In this document: piece by piece, positions 1 to 10,021 of the stretch
How the letters are laid out: each line of letters starts with the position of its first letter
How positions within the stretch are numbered: the stretch's first letter is position 1
NCBI GenBank assembly: GCA_019925105.1
Contig: JAHGAU010000012.1
Span: forward strand, 1,178,001 to 1,242,000
Length of the DNA stretch: 64,000 nt
Direction: 5' to 3'
Source of the DNA: Niebla homalea
Taxonomy: Eukaryota; Ascomycota; Lecanoromycetes; Lecanorales; Ramalinaceae
The notes under the pieces: model-generated
The model's input: only the letters and a program-made list of their open reading frames with translations
Databases searched by the model: none
What the model was told of the DNA's origin: nothing
Program-made: the position numbers and the translations under genes

Positions 1-1540
1 AATTGCTCGACGACGAATTCCTTCTCAACAGTATCTTCTTCCGCTATGTTCTCAGTTTGATTGCCATGGTTCTCCAGTTGCTTGAGCAAATCGTTGGCAT
101 GATGCATCAGATAAAAGGCAAGCTTCGTCAGTTCTGGCAACTTCTCTTGGACCATGTTGTTCGTTTTCCCTTTGTCGAAGTCATTCAAAGTGCGTGCCAG
201 ATAGACGCTTTCCGGTGTCAGGCTTTGCCAGAAGACGTCTCCAAAACTGATCTCATTTACATAGTCAGGTCTTGCCTTCCAAAATTCGCCCATGGCTTCA
301 CTAGCAATGCCACTTTCGATACCCGAGTTGACAATGTCAATGCGCTCCAGTAATTCAAGCAGTCCATCTATGTCTGGCGAGGCTGTCTCCACGGCGCTCT
401 CGCCACTCTCGTGTCTTGGGGCCCTGACACAATCGTGGATCCACCTCTCCGAGAACAGGCGAGCAGTGGCTTTTTGAACGCTCTCATCCCGGTCGCGCAG
501 TCCCCAGCGGAGGAGTTTCTCCCTCATGGAGAGAGAGAGATGCCTGAAGTCCCCAAGGTTCGGGAGTAGTCGTGAGTAGAGAACTCTGCGGGTCGCTCCA
601 TCGGTATCTCTTGCCCTCTCAAGTAGATGGGGCAAAGTTTCCGGAGTCAGAGGCAGATTGAGCAACAAAGCTCGGCGGACGTCAGCACTGGGGTCGTTTC
701 GGAGACTGTGCAGTAATGTTGGTGTAAGACCCTCGGCACTGCTCAGTTCATTGCTCGTGATATCTTCGTTCTCTCCGTCCTGCCCAGCTAGCCGCCCTAG
801 CGCGAGAGCAGCTTGCACTCGCACCATAGATTCTCTGTCTTTCAGTCTCTTCAGCAGGGCGGCCTCCAGGAGGAGATAAGTTTCATCCTCGATTGAGTCC
901 AAAGAGTTGATGATTTGCGTAACTAGTTGCGTTGCTCGATAGCGCACCGTCTTCTCTTTAGAAGTGGTAAATTGCAGCAGCAAAGACAGCAGCTGAGCAA
1001 TCAGGCGCGAGGTTGGAGTCTCCTGATGCTGTGCTATATCGCAGTCTTCTTCAGTTATCAGCGCCGCATCTGTATCTCGTCAGTACTCCACGGAAGTGCT
1101 GAGCTAGTTCGAGGTATCCGCCTACCTTTATCACTTGCGCATGTCAAGAAACTAGCGACATATTTCACGAGCCTGTCGCCTACTATCTCAGCCTTCTTAA
1201 CAGACATAAGCCTGAGCACGCATCTCGAAAACTCGAAATTGAAGTCTTCTTCATCAAAGTCACCCTGTAGGGGCTTTGACTTGTTTCCCGCAGCAGTCTC
1301 GTAGACACAAGCTTCCTGTATTTTCCTCAATCCGACCACCAGTTTTCTATGACCAGCGATGGCCTTCTGAGCATCGTTGAACAGAGTGGATACAAGCTGG
1401 CGCAATTGTTTGGGCGCACCTTCTTCGGAGACGACCATTTGAACGGGGATAGAACGATGAATGTTATGGGCCGTTTCAGTGGAGTGTTTTTTCGAAGTAT
1501 GAGAAGTGACACCACCGCGATTTGATGCTCTACCAGGCAT
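1..1540 (-). CDS. cnd3: Condensin complex subunit 3 (Cnd3/Ycg1/CAP-G), 3' end outside window
   Basis: HEAT-repeat subunit of condensin, which compacts mitotic chromosomes. Exon 1 is 1540-1126, a 56-bp intron spans 1125-1070 (branch TACTGAC, acceptor ACAG), and exon 2 runs open from 1069 past the window edge; about 494 residues are visible. The start at 1540 opens MPGRASNRGG. Family landmarks are the N-terminal segment FNDAQKAIAGHRKLVVGLRK, an FNFEFSRCVLRLMSVKK block, then a HEAT array containing KTVRYRATQLVTQI and SMVRVQAALALGRLAG. An upstream in-frame ATG at 1669 was rejected because the added residues are hydrophobic and unlike the family. The gene is divergent from cysteine synthase and shares a roughly 255-bp promoter with it. 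The family call is firm; only the C terminus is missing. Confidence 0.93.
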
Positions 1541-1795
1541 TTTCGAAAGTCTCGAGCTATGTCTCAGCTTCCATAAAACAAAGGAGACGCAAGACTTGAA
1601 AGTTAAGGAAGGGGAAGAAAGGTAAACTCCCGAGGTCTGTAGAGTAAACAAAAAAAGATGCCAAGACAATGCCTTTCCTCACGTCATTGGAGCCAAGCTT
1701 TTTTGTCTATCAACGTTGTGGCGCAGAGTCTCCATCTTGTCAGTGACTCTATTCAAACGTCATTCGGATCTCGAGCTGACCTATATGCTACGAGG

Positions 1796-2985
1796 ATGAT
1801 CCGGCACGGCATCCGACGCATGTACACGATGGCTACCCGCAGCGTCGAAGCTGCCCCAAAAATCGACCTAGACAATCAATACAGAGTCCAGTTAGGCAAG
1901 GCTCAAGGCTTTGTCAATGGCTTGGTTGGAGGTACTGTCTATGCTTCCTCCTTCCTCGTTCCTCCTTCAGGCTGCTGATCGGAATAGCTATTGGGAACAC
2001 CCCGTTGATTCGACTCAATCGTCTTTCTGAAGAGACAGGCTGCGAAATCCTTGGAAAAGCCGAGTTTCAGAATCCAGGAGGCAGCGTTAAAGATCGGGCC
2101 GCCTTATATGTTATCAAGGACGCCGAGGAGCGGGGCGAGCTCCGACCTGGTGGCACCGTCGTAGAAGGCACAGCTGGCAATACCGGGATTGGCTTGGCCC
2201 ATGTCTGCCGTAGCAAAGGCTATAAACTAGTCATATATATGCCAAATACCCAGTCACAAGGAAAGATTGATCTGTTGAAATTGCTCGGCGCAGAGGTCTA
2301 TCCTGTGCCAGCTGTCCCCTTCGATAGCCCTGATAACTACAACCATCAAGCTGCACGCCACGCAGAGAGGACAGAAAACGCAGTTTGGACCAATCAATTC
2401 GACAATGTTGCTAACAGACGAGCTCACCTGGAGACGACCGGTCCGGAGATCTGGTATCAAACTGGTGGGAAGGTCGACGCATTTACTTGCGCCACTGGCA
2501 CGGGCGGAACTCTGGCAGGGGTCACGAGGTACTTGAAAAGCGCATCAGATGGGCGGGTAAGGACTTACCTTGCAGATCCACCGGGAAGCGTTTTACATTC
2601 GTATATCTCTACCGGAGGTAAACTGAAGGAGCGCACTGGATCTAGCATCACCGAGGGCATCGGCCAAGGCAGGGTCACAGACAATCTAAAGCAGGATATA
2701 CATCTTCTCGACGGCTCCCTTCACATCAGCGATGAGAAAAGCATTGAGATGGTCTATCGGTGTTTAGACGAAGAAGGGCTCTACCTCGGTGCCAGCTCGT
2801 GCTTGAATGTCGTCGCTGCGAAGGAAGTTGCCCAACGCCTAGGCACAGGCAATACTGTTGTGACCATACTTTGCGATGGAGCGTACAGATACGCCGATCG
2901 ACTCTTCTCCAAACAATGGCTCCACGACAAAAATTTGATGGACTCGATACCGCCCAATCTCAGGCGATACGCCGTGCTACAATAG
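1796..2985 (+). CDS. cysB: Mitochondrial cysteine synthase (O-acetylserine sulfhydrylase, CysB type)
   Basis: PLP enzyme that makes cysteine from O-acetylserine and sulfide. Exons are 1796-1931 and 1988-2985; the 56-bp intron has a CTGAT branch point and ends AATAG. The product is 377 aa. The first 20 or so residues ([19 protein letters not shown]) are basic and lack acidic residues until the end, fitting a mitochondrial presequence. Diagnostic motifs are [10 protein letters not shown], the PLP-lysine loop [11 protein letters not shown], the substrate loop [13 protein letters not shown] and the cofactor-phosphate loop [18 protein letters not shown], rather than the bacterial STSGNTG, is typical of the fungal CysB branch. 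The frame stays open upstream to 1658, so the start is an inference from the presequence; ATGs at 1820 and 1829 are alternatives. It is divergent from cnd3. Confidence 0.95.
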
Positions 2986-3324
2986 TTCCAAGAATTGCTG
3001 CAAACAATGATGATCGAACCAGGGTTAAGGATAGGGTCAATGGTGATTCGCGAAGGCCAGAGGTCACACCGCCCATCACCCTCGTCACCGTCCACAATCC
3101 GGGATGATATGTTCCCAACTTCTATCAACGAGACCTAGGCAAGCACACAGGGTAGATCGTCTTCGAGAGGTCCGGGCCTGACCCCCGAGGTTGCTACGCC
3201 CTTTCCAATATGTCACGTCCAGTATAAAAGAGACGTGACCGCAACGTCAACACAATCGAAGGCACGCTTACATCATTCGTCAATCATGAAGCCAAAAATG
3301 CCCGTTCGCTCAGGCGGCGCTCGA
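2986..3324. other. Convergent intergenic region, cysB and trk
   Basis: 339 bp between two convergent genes. A TATA-like GTATAAAAG lies near 3221 on the plus strand, but only a short unsupported reading frame follows it. No gene or RNA is recognised; it probably holds the two 3' UTRs. Confidence 0.6.
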
Positions 3325-6180
3325 TTAAGGTCGTTCCGCCATATCTGCCATGAGATTTCCTAAGCCACGCCTGATAGGACCCGAATGGGGCGATCCTGAT
3401 TTGATGTTTGCATCATCCCTGATATCAGAGCTTTGACGACCCGAAGTCTTCCCAGTGTCAGCATACCGCACGTGTGGCAGAGCTGATGCAGGTGTTCGGG
3501 ATATTGTGGAGGCTCCGCTAGTAAGTGCATGTCCGCCAAGTGCTCCGTCGCCCAGGGTGGAATTCCGCCGATGCACTCGCCTGCCCGCATCGACGTCTTC
3601 CTTCTTGTGCACTTTGTCACTCGGTAACAATATGGCGCGATCCAGCTCGTATGGGAGTCCACGATGACGCCCTCGAATCTGCATGGCAATGATTACCAAC
3701 TTTGACACCACAGTGAATTGCCCGGAGAACGATGTATCGGCGTTCGGATAGCCGAGCGAGAGGCCGACGGTGCCGTATGCGGACACGATCTCAAAAAGAA
3801 CTGAATAGAGCGTGAAGGCGTATTCGTTTGTATTCTGTAATCGGTTGCCTTCTGCAATGGCGATAATGAACAGTCCGAGGAAAATGTACCAGAGGTCGAA
3901 GCTCAACTGTTTACGCAAGTGCGCTCCAACGTAGCTCGGCTCCTTGTCGTCATCATGCTCCTCGTTTGCAGAGCTATAGATACCCAGGCTTTTCTCTTCG
4001 TAGACATTCGTTCTTCTCATTGAGATTGCGGTTGGAAACACCGAGATGTACATCATGATCATGTATGAGACCTGGATCCCGGGATGTAGGTCGGCAAGAT
4101 TTACAGATGCGAACCCTGCTGTGCGTGTACTGGCAGCTTGAAACAGGCCATTTAGTACCCGGAAACCAACAGGATTGATGGTGTTGATAGCTTCATCATT
4201 AAGCTGGCTCGAAGTCAGAGCGATGCAGCGCGCAAGGAAGTCAATGACACGTACATCGAGAACAATAAAGAATATTATATCCAGTCCGTTTAGTGCAACT
4301 AGGATCCAAAAGAGCCACCATGTTGCCGTCGAGGGAAACAGCAGGGTAAAGCAGCGCCTCGGGTGATCAAGTAAGAACATGAATTCTTCCCAGATGCCAC
4401 TCCCTTGTCGTGCAACCTTGGACGCGATCCATATGACGAATCGCAGCATGCAAGGGAAGCCCGTGTTACCAATGATGATCAAGTAGCTGCCTAGGAGGAG
4501 GGGTAGAACAGCAAGCTGAAATGACTGAAAAGAGTCCGGTGTAAGGGTGAAGCCTAGATCGTTGAAAAGCGACGCTGGTGTGAAAATTCCCCTGTGCGCG
4601 GGTGAGCTAAATTCTGATGGAGGGATTGAGGTGGTGCTACCACCATGCCTGGTTCACGCCATCAGTCAGGACCACTGATCCCCATTGAGTTGTTCGTATG
4701 ATCCATGGAAGGAGGACCACTACCCCAAGCAGATGAAATAGGACATAGTAAGCTGTGTCAATTATTAGTCATGCAATACTTGGACCTGCTGGGCCAACTC
4801 ACAGACTAGGACAACTGCCAGTGTCTTTAGGGACCTATACTCTATGCCCCCGAGTTCTTCTCTCTGCTCCTCTGTCAAATCTACAAAGGCCGAGTTCCTA
4901 CCTATGGTGGGCTGCCAGCTGAGATATGGAGCAACGGTCTCTTGCTCTTTAGATGCCCATTCTTTAAGGCTTGAAAAAGTGCCGGCTCGAGTCTTGAGAC
5001 GGGCAGAGTGAGGCGGTATTTCTTCTGTAGGAGCGTTGACCATGTCTCTTAGATCGCTCTTTCTCTTGGAGAGTTTAGGAAAGGTTGAAGTGTCAATCCT
5101 CAGACGAGGAGCATGATTTGATTCATCGATGGTGATGTTACGTCTTTCCAGATACCCATCGGCCGATGTGGTGTGATCATTCGAGGTCGTTGGTTGGTGG
5201 GTGACCTCCGCCCCCTCACTCTCAGCATCAAGCGGTTCAGGTTCGCGACCTCGATCGAAATCCCTTGGACCTGGGATCCGCAACGCGCTTTTGTCTCTGG
5301 GATTTCTTTGATTCTCCCGGATAGCAATATGCTGCTCCGGACTCAGCTGGGGCAACATGGGAGGATCTGATTCTTCGCTCTCCCGCGGTTGAAGCTCATC
5401 TGCGAAAACAATGTCTCGGTGGAACGGCGCCGGCGATTCCTGTGCTTTCTGGATCTGACTGGACTCGGATGATGTGTTTGAATGCTGGCCCTCGTCGGAC
5501 TTTCGCGTTTCCGGGCCTTGTCCGAGTCCACGTGAAGGCCTGTTGTGCAGGACGACGATGCTCCTGCCTCGTACTCCTTTTTCGACAGCGCTCGGGTCCA
5601 CTTCATCTCTGGCCTCGGTCTTTGTTCGAGAACGAGAGCTGCGAATGTTGCGAGCATCCCTGACGATGTTCTGGAATCGTTTCTCGAACCAATACAGTCG
5701 TACAAAGACCACGAAGGAGTGAATGAAGATGGGTGTACATAGCATCGGTATCATATACAGAATGACCTGAAGCCATGATTTAGCCTTGGCCTAATAGGTT
5801 GTTCTGAGGAGTTCTTGCCTGCTGGTAGGTATGCAGAGAATTAATATTGAGCCTGCCGTGCCGTCAGCCCTATACTTCAGGTACTGTCTGGTCTGCGTAC
5901 GTATTCAATCCGCTTTGCGTAGCGCATCCACTGGCAAAAAATAGGGCATCGATATAGTCAAGGCCGCCAGCAGGGTAGAGTAGGATAGAGGCAATGATCG
6001 TCATTGAGAGAATATAAACATCTGGGAATCATTTCTTAGCACATCTAATCATCATGGCACATTCGAACTGAGAAGCTTGCAGTGTATAGTGATGAAGTTC
6101 AGCCGACGTTCCTTTAGGAGCTTGTAAGGCGCATGATCTGTCACCCACTGGAGGGACTCGAGCCATGGCACAAGGAACAT
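3325..6180 (-). CDS. trk1: TRK-family high-affinity potassium transporter
   Basis: Plasma-membrane K+ uptake protein of the TRK/HKT family. The six-exon model is 6180-6081, 6021-5901, 5852-5819, 5766-4803, 4752-4641 and 4591-3325 (865 aa), with all phases consistent. The start at 6180 sits in CCCACCATG with an in-frame stop 12 codons upstream. The four pore loops with their filter glycines are visible: CATQSGLNT (about residue 70), FNDLGFT (about 455), STRTAGFAS (about 602) and AYGTVGLS (about 717). The long hydrophilic segment between the first and second loops is typical of fungal TRKs. The end of the domain, RGRHRGLPYELDRAILLP, is diagnostic. Two introns (6080-6022 and 5818-5767) appear to start with GC rather than GT. 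The first exon boundary is the least certain point; a GT alternative at 6068 gives a poorer match to the HYxY motif. Confidence 0.9.
5767..5818 (-). other. trk1: GC-AG intron 3 of trk1
   Basis: The donor is CAG|GCAAGA and the acceptor TTCAG, 52 bp, with GCTAAA as a probable branch point. The splice joins LHTYQQ to VILYMIPMLC, a continuous conserved TRK segment. No GT donor nearby preserves it. Confidence 0.75.
6022..6080 (-). other. trk1: Candidate GC-AG intron 1 of trk1
   Basis: Splicing GCAAGC at 6080 to CCCAG at 6022 joins TIHY to VYILSM and recreates the HYxY motif of fungal TRK proteins. The competing GT donor at 6068 keeps the frame but reads HCKLLNVY instead. Inference from family similarity. 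Confidence 0.6.
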
Positions 6181-7034
6181 GGTGGGCTCGTCAATTTGTG
6201 TCGTCGAGTCGTATCCTTATCGGTAATATTCGCAGCTACGGCGCCGGCATGAATCTATCGATACCTTGACGTTCACTTGATGAATGATCCTGACGTGATT
6301 GAGGCAGGGAGAGGACTCCAACTGTTGTGATGAGATTCATGGTGGACTTTCCAGAACGGAGACGGGAGTCGGGAGAGAGGCTCACATCACCACTCTTCAT
6401 CTATTCTCTAGACGATGCTGCTTAAGCATTGGTGATGTAGTAGTGTCCGAAAACGAGAGCATGGAAATTTAACGCCGGGTCTGGACTTCGAAGACAAAGG
6501 ATCCCGGTCATCTGAGGAAGATCTTTGAGCGGAATATGGAGACTGTTGGCCTGGTCACACAAAGGTGAATTCCAGAATTTAATCACAAGGACGTCAAGGA
6601 TACAGGAGACAGAAAAAGCTCCGTCGACACATAAACATTATACATTGCATGCTTACACAGGCAGGCTGTAGAAAGAATACCAGAGGCCGCACATAGCCGG
6701 AACTGGCCGAATTGCCGAGACTCTTGTTCCGTAAACCGTAAGTAAGGAGGAAGTATTGTACGGTACACTTTTAATACAACGTTTGATACTTCTACCCATT
6801 GAGTCGCAGTTGGAAATATACAATCTCTACCATTCTGCCGACCGTGCGTCTACCCTTTCTATTTGGTTGGCCCCTGTAGCAGTACAAGTGAAGCCGTGGC
6901 TGTCTTGCCTGGACAGACTTGCAAGTATCCGATGCATTGGCTCTTTCCCATCGATAGATACAGTCTTATAATATTGAAGCTGACCTGCGAGGTGACGCTT
7001 GCGAATGGACCCGTAAAGTGCATTTCCTTGTTTA
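6181..7034. other. Upstream region of trk1, no gene recognised
   Basis: 854 bp between the TRK start (-) and the Ser-rich ORF (+). It is probably the trk1 promoter and 5' UTR. Short reading frames at 6583-6768 (-) and 6756-6971 (+) show no family resemblance or splice-supported extension and are not called. Confidence 0.5.
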
Positions 7035-7967
7035 ATGTGTCGAATCCTTTTCAGTCCAGCAGGAATCCATTTCGAGGATCTGGAGCTATGCCGTCCTTTG
7101 AGCGTAGGAGAATATTACCAACCACTCCATTGCCATATACCTTGTACAAGTGAGCATGAGGGACACGACTCTCCCGTTGGACCATCCGTCCTAGTTCAGA
7201 AGTATGAAAAGGGAAGCGCAAGACGTACCAACAATATTCCTCAACAATGTCCCGTATCTTTGCCAAAGCGATCGTCACGGCTGCCATCAGTAATAGTGAG
7301 TGCAGAGAGTCCGAAGATTGGCAGGGCCCCAAGCAGTAGGATTGGCGTAGGGCCATCACCACGAAGAGATAGTGATGAACGTGGTGATGCGTCCTCATCG
7401 ACTGCCGACAAGGACATTGGCAATCGCTCACTTGAAGGCGCAAGGCTCCGACCGCCCCAATCTCAGCATAAGGGTAAGCGTCTCATAGCAGCGAATAATT
7501 TGAGTAACTTAACATCACAAGTTTCCAAGCAGGAGGATGCGAAAGTAAAGAAAGGGTCACGACTAGAGCAACGGTCGTCGGCCAAGAAGGTCAGATTCTC
7601 CAACATGATAGAAGAGCGCAAGGTTTCGAGCAACAGTGTTAGTGACGAGAGCTCGAGCGCATCACAGTCGTCCTGCACCGACCTACCAGTAGCTAAGGAA
7701 TATTCGAGCGCTTACCATCATCCTTGTTGGGCAGCAGAAGACTCAAATTGGAGGAAAAGGCTGAAGGAACAGCAGCCAAACTTCATGAGCTGCAAGGATT
7801 CAGTGTCAGACGCAAGTGCAATGGACGATCGAAACGAGTTGCTCAGTCCACGTCAGTCCTTACGAAACTACGCTGCCAGCACTTTTTCGATAGAAAAGTC
7901 CAAAAATGGATCGTGGAACAGCAGCAATGGGGAGAGCAATATTGATGGCCCCGGGGCAGGGAGGTGA
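7035..7967 (+). CDS. Hypothetical Ser-rich, probably disordered protein; model uncertain
   Basis: Open frame of 310 codons in normal gene-island composition. The protein is rich in Ser, Arg, Lys and Asp with no predicted membrane segment, e.g. SSAKKVRFSNMIEERK near residue 187. I do not recognise a family. A credible 48-bp intron (GTGAGC at 7151 to CCTAG at about 7198) lies inside it and keeps the frame, so part of the N-terminal third may be removed. The true start may lie in an upstream exon, since the first 40 residues look unlike the rest. It may continue downstream: another coherent frame near 8331-8540 (ELKDAFQAWTKVH) lacks a clear connection. Low confidence in the boundaries, moderate that something here is coding. 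Confidence 0.4.
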   Translation: MCRILFSPAGIHFEDLELCRPLSVGEYYQPLHCHIPCTSEHEGHDSPVGPSVLVQKYEKGSARRTNNIPQQCPVSLPKRSSRLPSVIVSAESPKIGRAPSSRIGVGPSPRRDSDERGDASSSTADKDIGNRSLEGARLRPPQSQHKGKRLIAANNLSNLTSQVSKQEDAKVKKGSRLEQRSSAKKVRFSNMIEERKVSSNSVSDESSSASQSSCTDLPVAKEYSSAYHHPCWAAEDSNWRKRLKEQQPNFMSCKDSVSDASAMDDRNELLSPRQSLRNYAASTFSIEKSKNGSWNSSNGESNIDGPGAGR

Positions 7968-8613
7968 AGAGGGACGATCATATCGACACAGTGATCATTG
8001 AACTCCTGTTCCTCAACACAATACCTTTGAAGGCTCGTCTCGGTTGGGTGTACTAGAACCCGCTTATGTCGTCCTGTCTTAAGAAGCTTCGGCACTCACA
8101 GAAGGACTCGAATTCCCTGCCTAGCAAATCTTCATTGCTGCATTCGAGATGGACTTACAGCAACACGACCGGAGAGGACAACCCACCATGCATATCTCGC
8201 GAGTACGGGAGCTCTGGCTGAGTTGCTATGTTGAAAGGCTGCCCATCTGCTTTGAAAAAGATCACGACAACGAAGCCCGCATTTCCGCACCATTCTCATC
8301 TGCCAGTGTCGACCTGTTAAGACTTCTTAGGTACAACATCAAACAACTTCCCAGTGCATACACTTTGGCTTTTCCCTGGACGGTCGGACAGGTATCCTGC
8401 TTCCGATCCCTGAGTTGAAAGATGCCTTCCAGGCCTGGACCAAAGTTCATGCAGGACGACTCACGGAAGAACATGGAGGGCGTCCAAATGCTGGACATTT
8501 GCTTTCCCACGGCGAATCTCGCCCCGCTGTCTCGGTGATCCTATAATTTCCTCGCCGCCTTTGGTGCGATGAGCTTGTTCCTGGCCAAACGACAGTCTCA
8601 CTGTAGAATGAGT
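7968..8613. other. Unresolved region between Ser-rich ORF and mpp6
   Basis: Contains a 90-codon plus-strand frame (8149-8418) and an overlapping frame in another phase ending near 8540. Neither has a recognisable domain. They could be exons of one gene with the upstream ORF, but I could not find a consistent set of splice sites. The mpp6 3' UTR should lie at the right edge. Confidence 0.35.
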
Positions 8614-9284
8614 CTAGCCTGTATGATCAACTGGCTCGGATGGCTTGGTGCTTTTGGTGACGTCTAGCTGAGAAGCTCTGCTTCTGCGCTGTTGGTCCTG
8701 CATTACGATTGCATTTTTAGGACGGGAGTCTTTGGGGTTGATGAATTTCCTAGACTCGTCGTCTACCTCGAACCGTCTGTTGAAATTTCCGAAACTCCTC
8801 CTGCCCTCAGTAGGCATGTTTACGCATTCTGAATCAATGTCGGAAAAGCCAGTATTTGAGACTTGAAAGATTATTTTGCCCACGTTCTTAGCATTACCAT
8901 GGCTGACGTCGGGTACAGCTAGCATCCATTCGGAGTCTCTCGTCTCGTCTACATGATGACCAGCTGATGTTTTGGGATCCGTTTCATGTATTTCTGACCC
9001 ATCTGGAATATGAGGATCATCCGGCTTACTTAGACGTTGGCCTTGTACTTCAAGTTTCCTTCGCTTAGACCTCGAATGCTTAGTGTCTGTCTGCTCCGTA
9101 CGCTGCCCTGAACGAGTTTGAATGTTCGATGTTTGATCAGAGGCAGCTGTGCGTTGCATGAACTAGGTATTTTAAATTACACGTATAACAATTGAGGATC
9201 GGTGTAGTGATTGCATACCTTCATATTCAGGAGTCGTGAAGACATGGACTTGGGTGCACGGTCAGGTCTTGTAGTATTCGACAT
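8614..9284 (-). CDS. mpp6: Nuclear exosome cofactor Mpp6 (MPHOSPH6 family)
   Basis: Small basic RNA-binding cofactor that links the Mtr4 helicase to the nuclear exosome for pre-rRNA and noncoding-RNA processing. Exons are 9284-9219 and 9162-8614; the 56-bp intron has donor AAG|GTATGC and acceptor CCTAG. The splice creates MSSRLLNMKFMQR, the N-terminal signature shared with yeast LSSRVMNMKFM and human LSKNLLRMKFMQR. The second conserved block, EGRRSFGNFN, lies near residue 157 and matches the family GRxSFGxFN. The protein is 204 aa, in the family's size range, and mostly disordered and basic. Neither ORF alone would reveal the gene; the splice is decisive. A transposon end lies only 102 bp upstream of the start codon (see NDUFS6). 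Confidence 0.88.
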
Positions 9285-9386
9285 GATGAGTCTGCGCCGC
9301 GTGCAGATTGGAGTGAATTGGGAGTTACGAACAATTCTCGGACGAGATGGCAAGCACTCGTCAGATGAACCCGACTGTATCACATA

Positions 9387-9447
9387 GAAGAGGTGACCCC
9401 CCAACCGGACAGACCTGCCAACCGGACACGTTAAACCCGATTTGGAA
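9387..9447 (+). repeat. Left terminal inverted repeat of the DNA transposon
   Basis: 61 bp, inverted match to 23766-23826 with 58 of 61 identities. Contains two CCAACCGGACA direct repeats. It escaped the RIP that affects the interior. Confidence 0.9.
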
Positions 9448-9488
9448 CAATTCTTAATGTTTTTTGTAGTCTCAGCTCTCAGCCCTTA

Positions 9489-9556
9489 CCCACAAAAGGG
9501 CCCTAACGGTAGGCTTACATAATCGGACGCTAGCCTACCGGGGCTCGTTTTGTGGG
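9489..9556. repeat. Imperfect 68-bp palindrome (hairpin) in the transposon left arm
   Basis: CCCACAAAA (9489-9497) pairs with TTTTGTGGG (9548-9556), and CGGTAGGCT (9507-9515) pairs perfectly with AGCCTACCG (9532-9540). GGGCCC and GGGCTC lie between the two stems. The 16-nt loop spans 9516-9531. No equivalent is seen in the right arm. Confidence 0.8.
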
Positions 9557-10006
9557 GGGTCTGAGTAAGAAAGTCGATTTTTCGGCCAGTAAACCATTAA
9601 TTTATATAAGAAACGTATATTCAAATAAACCCTTAATAACTTACCCTTATTATTATACGTAATATTACGCGATAATTATTATTATAAAATAATTGAAAAA
9701 TATAATATATATTTTTTAATTATATTAAATTAATTATTATCCTCGTTTTTTTAATTAAATTATAAGTTAATTCATTATTATATATTATAAATTATAACTT
9801 TTATATATTATTTAAGTCGTTTAACGTTAATAATAATATTATAAAACTTATTAATTAAAAGTTAATTAAACTTTATATATACCTTTAATATAAATATAAC
9901 TTACTCCGGACCACTTTATACTTTTAAGGTAACTCTTTATGGTTAATAATTATCGTCTTTAAGTTTTAACTTTTCTTAATAAATAACGGTTTATTTAATA
10001 ATAATA

Positions 10007-10021
10007 AATTAATAAGAATCG
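10007..10021 (+). repeat. Left target site duplication of LINE copy A
   Basis: 15 bp, AATTAATAAGAATCG, identical to 22733-22747 at the other end of the LINE. Confidence 0.9.

Noticed and set aside
1658..1795. Upstream extension of the cysteine synthase frame
   Set aside because: The added 46 residues do not resemble the family and would occupy half of the divergent promoter; the ATG at 1796 gives a normal presequence.
3286..3354. Short plus-strand frame after a TATA-like box at 3221
   Set aside because: 23 codons overlapping the trk1 3' end; no support.
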